A stretch of 64,000 nt of DNA from Paenibacillus sp. FSL H3-0469 (GTDB lineage Bacteria > Bacillota > Bacilli > Paenibacillales > Paenibacillaceae): positions 5,642,001-5,706,000 of the forward strand of contig NZ_CP150302.1 of assembly GCF_038051945.1 (NCBI RefSeq). Reading direction: 5' to 3'. The notes below the pieces were generated by a model. That model made no database searches. It worked only from the letters and a program-made list of their open reading frames with translations, and was not told the origin of the DNA. Below, piece after piece: positions 49,516 through 57,041 of the stretch. A program made the position numbers and the translations under genes. Each line of letters begins with the position of its first letter. Within the stretch, counting starts at the first letter, position 1.

Positions 49516-50370
49516 ATGCTCAAGCTCATGGATTATATGATCAGTCCGTATCCAGTAAGAATTATTGATCCGAAGGTGGAGGCCGCCAGGCTGCGCCTGA
49601 AGTCGATTCGTGTCGGGCAAGCCGGCCATCTGCCGGGAAGAACGCTGTTTCGTTCGGGGGTCACCTTTGAACACTGGGCCCTTGTATATATAGTCGCAGG
49701 AGGCGGAACTTATACGGAGAACGGAGGACCAGAGCAGCAGGTCCATGAGGGAAGCCTGTTTTTTTTCAGACCCGGTTATAACTACAGCTTCGGACCGCCG
49801 CCAGGCGGGTATTGGGATGAATACTATATTAATTTCAGCGGAAGCCGTGTCACTGAATGGCTGGAAGCCGGAATGATTGCGGGTGGAGAGGTAACCCGGG
49901 GGGATAAGGCCGAAGGGCTGGAAGCGTCTTTTGAAAAGGTTCTGGCGTATATGACCGGGGATGTCCCCGGTGATGCGGACCGGGCTGCGCTGCTGCTGGA
50001 GGAGATGCTGCTGGAATGCTCGCTGCAGCTCCAGGGCAGCCGCCGCCCGTGGCAGCAGGAAGCGATGCCGCTGATCCGGGAGGCGCTAAATGCCTGTATC
50101 TATGAAAAGCCGGATCTGCCGCGCATAGCCGAAGACCTGCATCTCTCCATGTCTACACTCCGGCGCACCGTGCGGCGGAGCAGCGGGTACCCCCTGCATG
50201 AATATATCCACCGGCTGAAGATGGCCGAGGCCAAGCATTTGCTGCTAAATACCTCCCTGCAGGTGCAGGAGATAGCGGGAATGCTTCATTATAGGGATAG
50301 CTTTTATTTTTCAAGGCTATTCAAAAAATATATGGGCCTCTCTCCGCAGACCTGCCGGAATCATGTATGA
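49516..50370 (+). CDS. Cupin-AraC transcriptional regulator
   Basis: 284 residues from ATG 49516 (GGAGG 10 bp upstream; ATG 49507 abuts the Shine-Dalgarno). N-terminal AraC-type cupin sensor (HWALVYIVAGGGTYTENGG, GSLFFFRPGYNYSFGPP) and C-terminal double HTH (PRIAEDLHLSMSTLRRTVRR, VQEIAGMLHYRDSFYFSRLF). It is divergent from GH20 enzyme 2 and likely controls it. The stop codon abuts the shortened repeat copy D. Confidence 0.9.
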   Translation: MLKLMDYMISPYPVRIIDPKVEAARLRLKSIRVGQAGHLPGRTLFRSGVTFEHWALVYIVAGGGTYTENGGPEQQVHEGSLFFFRPGYNYSFGPPPGGYWDEYYINFSGSRVTEWLEAGMIAGGEVTRGDKAEGLEASFEKVLAYMTGDVPGDADRAALLLEEMLLECSLQLQGSRRPWQQEAMPLIREALNACIYEKPDLPRIAEDLHLSMSTLRRTVRRSSGYPLHEYIHRLKMAEAKHLLLNTSLQVQEIAGMLHYRDSFYFSRLFKKYMGLSPQTCRNHV

Positions 50371-50425
50371 CAAGTGGAAACAGAAGATTAAGTTATCGTT
50401 TGAAACATATAAATTCTTATATTTT
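50371..50425 (+). repeat. 3'-UTR element, copy D, lacking the hairpin core
   Basis: Begins immediately after the regulator stop: CAAGTGGAAACAGAAGATTA, AGTTATCGTTTGAAACATAT, then AAATTCTTATATTTT. It matches the two ends of copies A and C, but the 39-43-bp hairpin block between the two TTTC (GAAA) words is precisely absent. Same orientation relative to the upstream gene as the other copies. Confidence 0.8.
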
Positions 50426-50498
50426 ATAAAAAAACGACATTTTTCTACTTATTTCCTCAAAATGAGCTTGGAATAATGTCGTATTTTGCAGATTTTTG

Positions 50499-50566
50499 TT
50501 GACATGCAGAAAAAAACAGTGCTATGCTCTAGATAATATTAGCAGTTCTAGAATAGTACTTCTAGA
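50499..50566 (+). promoter_or_regulatory. Promoter with three TCTAGA boxes
   Basis: TTGACA 50499-50504, 18 bp, TATGCT 50523-50528. TCTAGA occurs at 50528-50533, 50547-50552 and 50561-50566; the middle one sits in the palindrome TTCTAGAA. The boxes lie at and just after the -10, a repressor-like position. Confidence 0.45.
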
Positions 50567-50586
50567 CTATGCCGGAGATGAGACTA

Positions 50587-50757
50587 TTGAGAGAGTATTA
50601 CTGCATCAGTTGCCGCAGTCTCCATAAAGTGGTAGGACCTAGTCATACCTTGCGTATTTTGTCCACCGGGTATCATATCGTTGGCGAACAGCGCTATCAA
50701 ATTTGTATATGCAATAAAGCCAAGCTGGAGCAAGCTGTTCCGGCGGCGACTGAATAG
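50587..50757 (+). CDS. Small cysteine-motif (zinc-ribbon-like) protein
   Basis: 56 residues from TTG 50587, placed 9 bp after GGAG; ATG 50569 would give 62 residues but lacks a ribosome binding site. Sequence MREYYCISCRSLHKVVGPSH has a CxxC knuckle, and QICICNKAKLE supplies a CxC near the end, so a single metal site with four Cys is possible. Not assigned to a known family. It has its own promoter and terminator (50803-50838), an unusual investment for so small a gene. Confidence 0.55.
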   Translation: MREYYCISCRSLHKVVGPSHTLRILSTGYHIVGEQRYQICICNKAKLEQAVPAATE

Positions 50758-50802
50758 ACTGTGCCGGATGAATTCACCGGATAACTGAAGAGACCCTGTC
50801 TT

Positions 50803-50838
50803 TTAAAGAGCCTGTCCCTGGGAGGGAGAGGCTCTTTG
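50803..50838 (+). terminator. Terminator after the small Cys-motif gene
   Basis: AAAGAGCC (50805-50812) pairs with GGCTCTTT (50830-50837), flanked by TTTT upstream; the T-run after the stem is short. Confidence 0.65.
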
Positions 50839-51068
50839 TCATGCCCGGAGCGGAGCTGGATAATTTTGCATACGCTATCATTTGAGAAGCTGGATATAGA
50901 TGGTTAATTTTTTATGAAAAAAGAATAATTATACCCATTTTATTTTCAAAGTAAACGCTATCATTAGAAATCGAAACTTGTTATTGTGATTTTTCTCATG
51001 TATGATGCTTTTAAACATAGCTTAGAATAAACTCGAATTTTCCACAAACTGGAGAATAGGGTGGTGGG
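50839..51068 (+). promoter_or_regulatory. Leader region of the two-component operon with two cre-like sites
   Basis: TGCATACGCTATCA (50867-50880) and AGTAAACGCTATCA (50950-50963) each match the CcpA consensus TGNAANCGNTNNCA at all but one position, 83 bp apart. The rest is AT-rich. No confident -35/-10 pair was chosen. No gene seen in this interval. Confidence 0.45.
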
Positions 51069-52715
51069 ATGAACATTAAATTAACAGTAGAAGATCGCAC
51101 TATCGCCTTTTTTAGAATCTTTTCTTTGTCCCTCACATCGTTTATGTACCTCATGGTTCCTGCGGGACCTTCCGTAATATACAAATCCCTACTAATCATT
51201 GTGCTATTCTTATTTGCCCAACTTTTCCCGTACTATTACCGGAGGTTCCATGCAAAAGCCCGTCCTCTCATGCTAATGATCAGTATGGAGACGGCACTCA
51301 TTGCGGTGTTGATGTTATTTACTGGAGGATACGATAGTCCTTTTAAGCTATATGTACTGAATCCGGTGCTGTTTGCGGCGGGTGCGCTCTCTTTATATTT
51401 TACCTGGAGCCTGATCCTGGGTTATATTGCCATGGTGGCGGTATCGGGCTATATGGAATCCGGTTCTCCCGGTCCTACGATTGCTGAAATTATGCTTGCC
51501 AATGGTAACCTGTTTCTAGCCCTGGCTCTCGCGGTTATAGTTATGCAGATGGTTAAGGGGATAAAGCGGCAGCGGGAGGAAGCGAACGCGCGGACCAACG
51601 ATACCATGGAGCATATCAAATCGCTTTATCACATCGTGGAAACATCGAGCCAGCATGACTTCATGAATATTGGCCAAGTCATTACCGACTATGTGGTCAA
51701 GCTTACCAAGCTGGAGAAGGCCCTGTTCTGGTTCGCCAAAAAGAGCGGGGAGCCTGCTCCGCAGAGCCGCCAGACAGGATGGCAGCATGAGGAGGAGCGC
51801 TTTCTGTTCATGGAGCTGGAGAAGCATGAGCATGAATGGAGGCTGCAGCGTGAACCGGTATTCAAGAGTATGCCGGGAATCGGCGACTTTCTGCTGATGC
51901 CGGTAAGAATGAGCACACGGTTCGTCGGTATGATCGGAGTGAAGCTGGAAGCGTCGGAAGGGCTGGAGGGCCGCAGATGGTACATCCAGCAGCTGATGTT
52001 CCTGTCGGAGCTGAGTGCGATTATTCTGGAGCGCCACGAGCTGGGCGTGATCGAGAACCGGCTGATCATCACGAACGAGCAGAACCGGATAGCCGATGAG
52101 ATGCACGACAGTGTCTCCCAGAGTCTTTTCGGAATCGTCTACGCGACCCATTCCCTGAAGCAGACCTGGCGTAAGATGTCTGATAGGGAGCTGGAGGAGC
52201 AGATTGAGCTTATCCATGATTCAGCCACCAAGGTGGCCAAGGAGCTGCGGATTACCATCTACAGCCTCAGCTCCAAGAAGAGCGGCGGCCCAAGCTGGCT
52301 TGGGATGGTGCGCTCGCATCTGAAAAGCCTCTCCCGGCTTAACGATGTTGAGATTGAACTGAAAATAACGGGGGATGATTTCAGTCTCCCTTATCCTTAC
52401 CACAAGGCACTCTTCCGGATTATCTCCGAAGCTACCGGCAACGCCATACGACATGGTGCTGCCAGCCGGGTGGATGTAGAACTGTCGCTTAAGCCGAAAT
52501 GGATTAGACTATCAATTGTCGACGATGGTGTCGGCTTCGAGGCCGATCTGATCTTGGCTGAATCCGAGGATCACTCAGGCGGACTGGGAATGAAGAATAT
52601 GCAATATCTGGCACAGTCCCTTGGAGGCGATTTCCAGTTAACCAGCAGTGAGAACGCTGGAACCAGAATTTTAATCTCTATACCTGTCGGTGTGGCTGAA
52701 CTGAAAAATGCATAA
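51069..52715 (+). CDS. NarL-class sensor histidine kinase (DegS/LiaS-like)
   Basis: 548 residues. N-terminal membrane region of about six helices (residues 10-170), coiled coil, GAF-like domain (about 190-335), HisKA_3 with RIADEMHDSVSQSLFGIVYA (His 346) and a HATPase domain with EATGNAIRHGA, DDGVGF and GGLGMKNM. It phosphorylates the response regulator encoded 23 bp downstream. The stimulus is unknown; a membrane-sensing role is plausible. Confidence 0.92.
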   Translation: MNIKLTVEDRTIAFFRIFSLSLTSFMYLMVPAGPSVIYKSLLIIVLFLFAQLFPYYYRRFHAKARPLMLMISMETALIAVLMLFTGGYDSPFKLYVLNPVLFAAGALSLYFTWSLILGYIAMVAVSGYMESGSPGPTIAEIMLANGNLFLALALAVIVMQMVKGIKRQREEANARTNDTMEHIKSLYHIVETSSQHDFMNIGQVITDYVVKLTKLEKALFWFAKKSGEPAPQSRQTGWQHEEERFLFMELEKHEHEWRLQREPVFKSMPGIGDFLLMPVRMSTRFVGMIGVKLEASEGLEGRRWYIQQLMFLSELSAIILERHELGVIENRLIITNEQNRIADEMHDSVSQSLFGIVYATHSLKQTWRKMSDRELEEQIELIHDSATKVAKELRITIYSLSSKKSGGPSWLGMVRSHLKSLSRLNDVEIELKITGDDFSLPYPYHKALFRIISEATGNAIRHGAASRVDVELSLKPKWIRLSIVDDGVGFEADLILAESEDHSGGLGMKNMQYLAQSLGGDFQLTSSENAGTRILISIPVGVAELKNA

Positions 52716-52738
52716 ACTTTAGGCAGGAGGTCGTTCAA

Positions 52739-53374
52739 GTGAAAATCGTCATTGTTGATGATCACCCTTTGGTGAGAAGAGGATTGGCATCTGTGATATC
52801 GATGCAGTCCAATCTGCAGTTTGCCGGCGAAGCAACGAATGGCCAAGAAGCTCTTCTCGTTATTGAGGAGATACAGCCTGATCTTGTGCTGATTGATCTG
52901 AAGCTTGCCGATGAATCGGGCCTGGATATTATCAAGGAAGCACGTGTACGCGGGTTCTCATGCAAGTTCATCCTGCTTACGTCCTCAGCCAGCCGGGAAG
53001 ATTTCCTGAAGGCGGAGGAAGTGCTGGTAGACGGTTATGTACTGAAGGAAGCTCTGCCCGAGGAATTGCTGTTCGCCATTCAACTGGTTCACAAGGGCAG
53101 GAAGTATTATGATCCCGGGCTGATGGAAGATAAGATGCGCATGAGCGGCAGCAGTCCGACCGATGAGCTTACACCCAAAGAGAAGGAAGTTCTGATCGAG
53201 CTGGGCCAGGGGGCCTGCAACCGTGAGATTGCTTCACGCCTGTTCATCAGCGAATTCACCGTCAAGAAGCATGTCAGCCAGATTCTGGCGAAGCTGCAGG
53301 TGGCGGACCGGACGCAGGCGGCCCTATACGCCAATGCGGTCGGGCTTACCAAATACGAGATGTCATACGATTAA
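52739..53374 (+). CDS. NarL/LuxR-family response regulator
   Basis: 211 residues, GTG start behind CAGGAGGTCG. Receiver domain MKIVIVDDHPLVRRGLASVI with phosphoacceptor Asp53 in LVLIDLKLADESGLD, Thr/Ser in LLTSSASR and Lys in VLKEALPEE. C-terminal LuxR HTH (ELTPKEKEVLIELGQGACNR, EFTVKKHVSQILAKLQV). Cognate of the preceding kinase. Its position just upstream of the exopolysaccharide operon suggests, but does not prove, that the operon is a target. Confidence 0.93.
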   Translation: MKIVIVDDHPLVRRGLASVISMQSNLQFAGEATNGQEALLVIEEIQPDLVLIDLKLADESGLDIIKEARVRGFSCKFILLTSSASREDFLKAEEVLVDGYVLKEALPEELLFAIQLVHKGRKYYDPGLMEDKMRMSGSSPTDELTPKEKEVLIELGQGACNREIASRLFISEFTVKKHVSQILAKLQVADRTQAALYANAVGLTKYEMSYD

Positions 53375-53405
53375 TAATCATCCCTGTGAATGATCGGGGA
53401 CGGAG

Positions 53406-53432
53406 CACGGACAATACTGTCCGTGTTTTTTT
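53406..53432 (+). terminator. Rho-independent terminator of the two-component operon
   Basis: CACGGACA (53406-53413), loop ATAC, TGTCCGTG (53418-53425), then T7. It isolates the exopolysaccharide operon from the kinase/regulator transcript. Confidence 0.9.
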
Positions 53433-53454
53433 GCGTTCCGGGAAATACAGGCCG

Positions 53455-53635
53455 AATGTATGCGAAAAACAGCATACATTATACTCGCCAGCAGGCCCAC
53501 GGCCCGAATGTATGCGAAAAACAGCATACATTGGACTCGCAAGCGGGCACACGGCCCAATGTATATGAAAAACAGCATACATTGGACTCGCAAGCAGGCC
53601 CACGGCCTGAATGTATGCGAAAAACAGCATACATT
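53455..53635. repeat. 51-52-bp hairpin array II, four units
   Basis: Cores AATGTATG...CATACATT at 53455, 53507, 53558 and 53610 (period 52, 51, 52), with loop CGAAAAACAG; the third has one mismatch in the left arm (AATGTATA). Linkers of ~25 bases differ from array I (GGACTCGCAAGCGGGCACAC type) but resemble one another. It lies directly after a terminator, as array I lies 3' of mug. Confidence 0.9.
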
Positions 53636-53700
53636 GTGCTAGCGCGGAATGCGGACACGAAGGCGTACCAGCAGACTTTACCCGGCTGGGTGATTATTGT

Positions 53701-53847
53701 GTTTGGGCAAGTAAACACCTGAAGGAGGCAAGGCTCACCGGAGGTGTTAGCATTTTTCATGGATATGGTACTAAAGTATACCATCCACCCCCTCTGGCGG
53801 ACCAAACGCAGTCACTCGAAAGTGAAGTGTAAAGTGATGCTAGGGGG
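53701..53847 (+). ncRNA. Structured leader RNA of the exopolysaccharide operon, unassigned
   Basis: Three-way junction visible by eye: P1 GTTTGG (53701-53706)/CCAAAC (53802-53807); P2 AACACCT (53714-53720)/AGGTGTT (53742-53748), capped by GAG/CTC; P3 TGG..ATGGTA (53760-53770)/TACCAT CCA (53779-53787). A tetraloop hairpin CACT-CGAA-AGTG (53813-53824) follows. CCCCCT (53788-53793) could alternatively pair with AGGGGG (53842-53847), suggesting a switch. It ends 96 bp before wzz. It does not match a riboswitch class I recognise. Confidence 0.5.
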
Positions 53848-53943
53848 CATGTGATAAATCCTGCGCATTGATAGAATAAAAGCAAGACATCTGAAACTTT
53901 CATGATTGCTTTCAAAACGAACACAAGCGGAAGGAGGGTTACT

Positions 53944-54684
53944 GTGGAAAAGACGATTTTGGATTACATTAACCTGATAAAGAAAAAATTATGGTTAATC
54001 ATGGTATTTGTACTGATCTCCTGCGCCACCACCTTCTACGTCAGTAAAAACTTCGTTGCACCCGTCTACTCCGCCTCTGGACAGCTACTGGTCAACAACG
54101 TTGTGAATGTCCCCGAGAGCAATAATCTCAACGCACTGAACTTCAGTCTTAACCTCATCGAGAGCTATAAGGAAATCATGAAGTCGCCAACTATTATGAA
54201 GAGTGTGATCGCGGAGCATCCTGAGTTCGGTCTGACGGCGAGCCAGCTGGCTGCCAAGCTGCAGATCAAATCCTCGGAGAAAAGCCAGGTGATTAATCTG
54301 ACCGTGGAGGATAAGGATTACGGCACCGCAGCTACGATTGTAAACGCGGTTTCGCAGACCTTCATCCGCAGCCTGCCGGCACTGATGAACCTGGATAATG
54401 TAACTTTCCTGACCCCGGCTGATCCTGCAGCCCAGCCTCTGCCGGTTAACGGCGGGGTGACCATGAATATTCTGATTAGCTTCGTGGTGTCACTGATGGC
54501 AGCGGTCGGGATTATCCTGCTGATGGAGACGCTGAACGGTACGCTGAGAAACGAGAAGGAAGCGGAATTCGAGCTTGGCCTTCCGGTCATTGCCAGTATT
54601 CCGGCCATCCGCAAACGCGATTTCGGCACCACGGATAAAGATAAGGCAAGAGTAGGGGAGGGCAAATATGTTACGGCTGAATAG
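53944..54684 (+). CDS. Wzz/CapA-type chain-length and kinase-modulator protein
   Basis: Polysaccharide co-polymerase, 246 residues from GTG 53944 (AAGGAGGG 5 bp before). TM1 (about 18-38, LWLIMVFVLISCATTFYV), an extracytoplasmic coiled domain (about 39-175, PVYSASGQLLVNN), Pro-rich VTFLTPADPAAQPLPVN before TM2 (about 182-204). The short cytoplasmic tail is expected to activate the BY-kinase encoded next, with which it overlaps by 17 bp. First gene of the exopolysaccharide operon. Confidence 0.9.
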   Translation: MEKTILDYINLIKKKLWLIMVFVLISCATTFYVSKNFVAPVYSASGQLLVNNVVNVPESNNLNALNFSLNLIESYKEIMKSPTIMKSVIAEHPEFGLTASQLAAKLQIKSSEKSQVINLTVEDKDYGTAATIVNAVSQTFIRSLPALMNLDNVTFLTPADPAAQPLPVNGGVTMNILISFVVSLMAAVGIILLMETLNGTLRNEKEAEFELGLPVIASIPAIRKRDFGTTDKDKARVGEGKYVTAE

Positions 54685-55309
54685 AAGTCTAATCGCGGAT
54701 ATGAACCCGTCATCGCATGTGTCCGAATCCTTCCGCTCGCTGCGCACGTATATCCGCCAGCTCGGCTTGCTGAAGGGACCAGGCGGTCAGGTGCTGCTCT
54801 TCACTTCAGCAGAGGGCGGCGAAGGCAAGACCACCATTCTCTCCAATCTGGCCGTATCCTTCGTACAGGATGGCAAGAAAGTGGCAGTGGTGGATTGTAA
54901 CCTGCGGAAGCCCGGCCTGCATAGCGTCTTCGATGTGGAAGGCAGCCAGGGGCTGGCAGCTTACTTAAGCGGCTACGAGGAAGCCAAGGACGTTCTGGTA
55001 TACGGCAGCTTGGCGAATCTGGCGGTCATCCCTGCCGGAGTGAGTACGGTCAGTCCGCCGGATCTGCTCGGCAGCGAAAGAATGACCGGGCTGCTTACAG
55101 AGCTGAAAGCAAGCTTCGATCTGATTCTGCTGGATTCCCCGCAGGCGGTCGATTACAGCGATGCACGGATTCTGGCCCCGCTCTCGGATGGGGTGGTTAT
55201 TGTCGCCAGACACGGCCGGACGAAGCGCGAAGCTCTCCGCAAGCTGAAGGGTCTCATGGAACAGACAGGTGTAAGGATTCTCGGAATAGCAATGAACCAG
55301 ACCAAGTAG
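54668..55309 (+). CDS. BY-kinase-like ATPase (CpsD/EpsB family)
   Basis: 213 residues, cytoplasmic partner of Wzz. Walker A in SAEGGEGKTTILSNLA, Walker A' VAVVDCNLRKPGLH, Walker B LILLDSP. N-terminal ESFRSLRTYIRQL is the usual oligomer/activator motif. The C terminus stops at GIAMNQTK and has no Tyr cluster, which most of these kinases use for autophosphorylation. A cognate phosphatase gene is also missing nearby. It may be an ATPase regulator or phosphorylate other targets such as the UDP-glucose enzymes. Confidence 0.9.
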   Translation: MLRLNRSLIADMNPSSHVSESFRSLRTYIRQLGLLKGPGGQVLLFTSAEGGEGKTTILSNLAVSFVQDGKKVAVVDCNLRKPGLHSVFDVEGSQGLAAYLSGYEEAKDVLVYGSLANLAVIPAGVSTVSPPDLLGSERMTGLLTELKASFDLILLDSPQAVDYSDARILAPLSDGVVIVARHGRTKREALRKLKGLMEQTGVRILGIAMNQTK

Positions 55310-55355
55310 AACACTGAAGCGGCAATGTGAACGAAACTATTGGGAGGTATGTGTG

Positions 55356-56246
55356 ATGAAAAAGGTAAAAAAGGTAATTATCCCGGCGGCCGGGTTAGGC
55401 ACACGTTTCCTTCCGGCAACCAAGGCAATGCCCAAGGAAATGCTGCCTATTATCAACAAACCGACGATCCAGTATATCGTGGAGGAGGCCATTGCCTCCG
55501 GGATTGAAGACATCATCATTGTAACCGGTAAGGGAAAGCGGGCGATCGAGGATCATTTCGACAACGCCTTTGAGCTTGAATCCCGGCTGCTGGAGGACGG
55601 TAAGCTGGAACTGCTCAAAGAGGTGCAGCGGTCCTCCAAGGTGGAAATTCACTACATCCGGCAAAAGGAACCCAAGGGTCTCGGCCACGCCGTATGGTGT
55701 GCCAGACGGTTCATCGGCGATGAGCCGTTCGGCGTTATGCTCGGCGATGATATTGTAACCGGACAGGTCCCTTGCCTGAAGCAGCTGATCGACCAGTATG
55801 AGGAGACTCAAAACTCGGTAATCGGGGTACAGGTGATCCCGGATGAATTCACGAACCGCTACGGGATTATTGAGCCGGATCTGCAGGACGGGAAGCTCTA
55901 CCGGGTGAACAACTTCGTGGAGAAGCCGGCACTCGGCACGGCGCCTTCCAATCTGGCGATCATGGGCCGCTATGTATTTACCCCTAAGATCTTCAAGTAT
56001 CTTGATCTTCAGGAAAAGGGAGCAGGCGGCGAGATTCAGCTGACAGATGCCATTCAGAAGCTGAACCAGAGCGAACGTGTCTACGCTTATAACTTCGACG
56101 GTACCAGATATGATGTCGGCGAACGGCTCGGTTATATTTTGACCACCCTGGAATTTGCACTGGAGAGTGAGGACCTGCGTTATCAGGTCATGGATGCTAT
56201 GGCGGAATGGCTGAATAAAGCGGGACAGACCACCCTCAGCAGCTGA
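55356..56246 (+). CDS. galU: UTP-glucose-1-phosphate uridylyltransferase
   Basis: Makes UDP-glucose for exopolysaccharide and other glycans. 296 residues, normal size, from ATG 55356 (GGGAGG 8 bp upstream). Motifs: IIPAAGLGTRFLPATKAMPK (nucleotide binding, catalytic Lys), IIVTGKGKRAIEDHFD, FGVMLGDDIV, NFVEKP, and DVGERLGY. Third gene of the operon. Confidence 0.95.
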   Translation: MKKVKKVIIPAAGLGTRFLPATKAMPKEMLPIINKPTIQYIVEEAIASGIEDIIIVTGKGKRAIEDHFDNAFELESRLLEDGKLELLKEVQRSSKVEIHYIRQKEPKGLGHAVWCARRFIGDEPFGVMLGDDIVTGQVPCLKQLIDQYEETQNSVIGVQVIPDEFTNRYGIIEPDLQDGKLYRVNNFVEKPALGTAPSNLAIMGRYVFTPKIFKYLDLQEKGAGGEIQLTDAIQKLNQSERVYAYNFDGTRYDVGERLGYILTTLEFALESEDLRYQVMDAMAEWLNKAGQTTLSS

Positions 56247-56330
56247 GACGGTTCCCGAAAGCGAGCGAGATAAGCCGGAGTTAAGAAGTAAGGCTGCATA
56301 AACCTTTACGAGAAATGAGGAGAGATGAGC

Positions 56331-57017
56331 ATGCAAAAACTGCCGGAAGACTATGAGGCCGTCCTGCCGAAACTTTACATGCTGCATTCGGGTGAAGAAA
56401 GCAAGGGAATGGAATCCTATCTGGTCATGAAGCGGATCATCGACATCTTGTTCTCTGCCCTGGGGCTGCTGTTCCTGCTCCCGCTCTTCGCAGTGGTGGC
56501 TGTCCTGATTAAGCTGGAAGATCCGAAGGGCAAGGTGTTCTTCCGCCAAATGCGGGTCGGCAAGGACGAGAAGCTGTTCCCCATGTACAAGTTCAGATCC
56601 ATGGTCTCTAATGCCGAGGAGCTGAAGGAGAGTCTCATGGCCTATAACGAAGTAAGCGGCGCGATGTTCAAGATCAAGAATGATCCCCGCATTACCCGGA
56701 TTGGAAGATTCCTGCGCAAGACCAGTATTGATGAACTGCCGCAGCTCTGGAACGTGCTGATGGGGCATATGAGTCTGGTGGGTCCCCGTCCTCCGCTCGT
56801 TGAAGAGGTGGAGCAGTATACGGAATACGACAAGCAGCGGCTGATGGTAACCCCCGGCTGCACCGGCTACTGGCAGGTGAATGCCAGAAACAGCGTCGGC
56901 TTCGACGAGATGGTTCAGCTGGATCTCACGTATATCCACATGCGCAGCACAATGCTCGATCTGAAGATTATCGTCAAGACGGGCCTGATGCTGCTCGGTT
57001 CCAAGAATGCTTATTAA
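56331..57017 (+). CDS. Initiating polyprenyl-phosphate sugar-1-P transferase (WbaP/PglC fold)
   Basis: Monotopic enzyme transferring the first sugar phosphate to undecaprenyl phosphate. 228 residues from ATG 56331 (AGGAG 8 bp upstream). Re-entrant membrane helix ALGLLFLLPLFAVVAVLIKL preceded by MKRIIDI. Catalytic core KTSIDELPQLWNVLMGHMSL contains the Asp-Glu dyad and is followed by VGPRPPL. Lacks the N-terminal TM domains of long WbaP, so it is the short form. It makes the WecA-like gene at 18124 unnecessary for this polymer. Confidence 0.93.
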   Translation: MQKLPEDYEAVLPKLYMLHSGEESKGMESYLVMKRIIDILFSALGLLFLLPLFAVVAVLIKLEDPKGKVFFRQMRVGKDEKLFPMYKFRSMVSNAEELKESLMAYNEVSGAMFKIKNDPRITRIGRFLRKTSIDELPQLWNVLMGHMSLVGPRPPLVEEVEQYTEYDKQRLMVTPGCTGYWQVNARNSVGFDEMVQLDLTYIHMRSTMLDLKIIVKTGLMLLGSKNAY

Positions 57018-57041
57018 AAATATGGAAATTAGGTGATGCCG

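Noticed and set aside
53455..53635. CRISPR array (palindromic repeat plus ~25-base spacers)
   Set aside because: Linkers within each array are clearly related to each other, the repeat/linker lengths are short and variable by one base, and there are no cas genes.
53701..53815. c-di-GMP-I (GEMM) riboswitch before the exopolysaccharide operon
   Set aside because: A three-way junction and a GGGCAA word are present, but the GNRA-capped helix and the conserved GGACGCAAAGC segment are missing.
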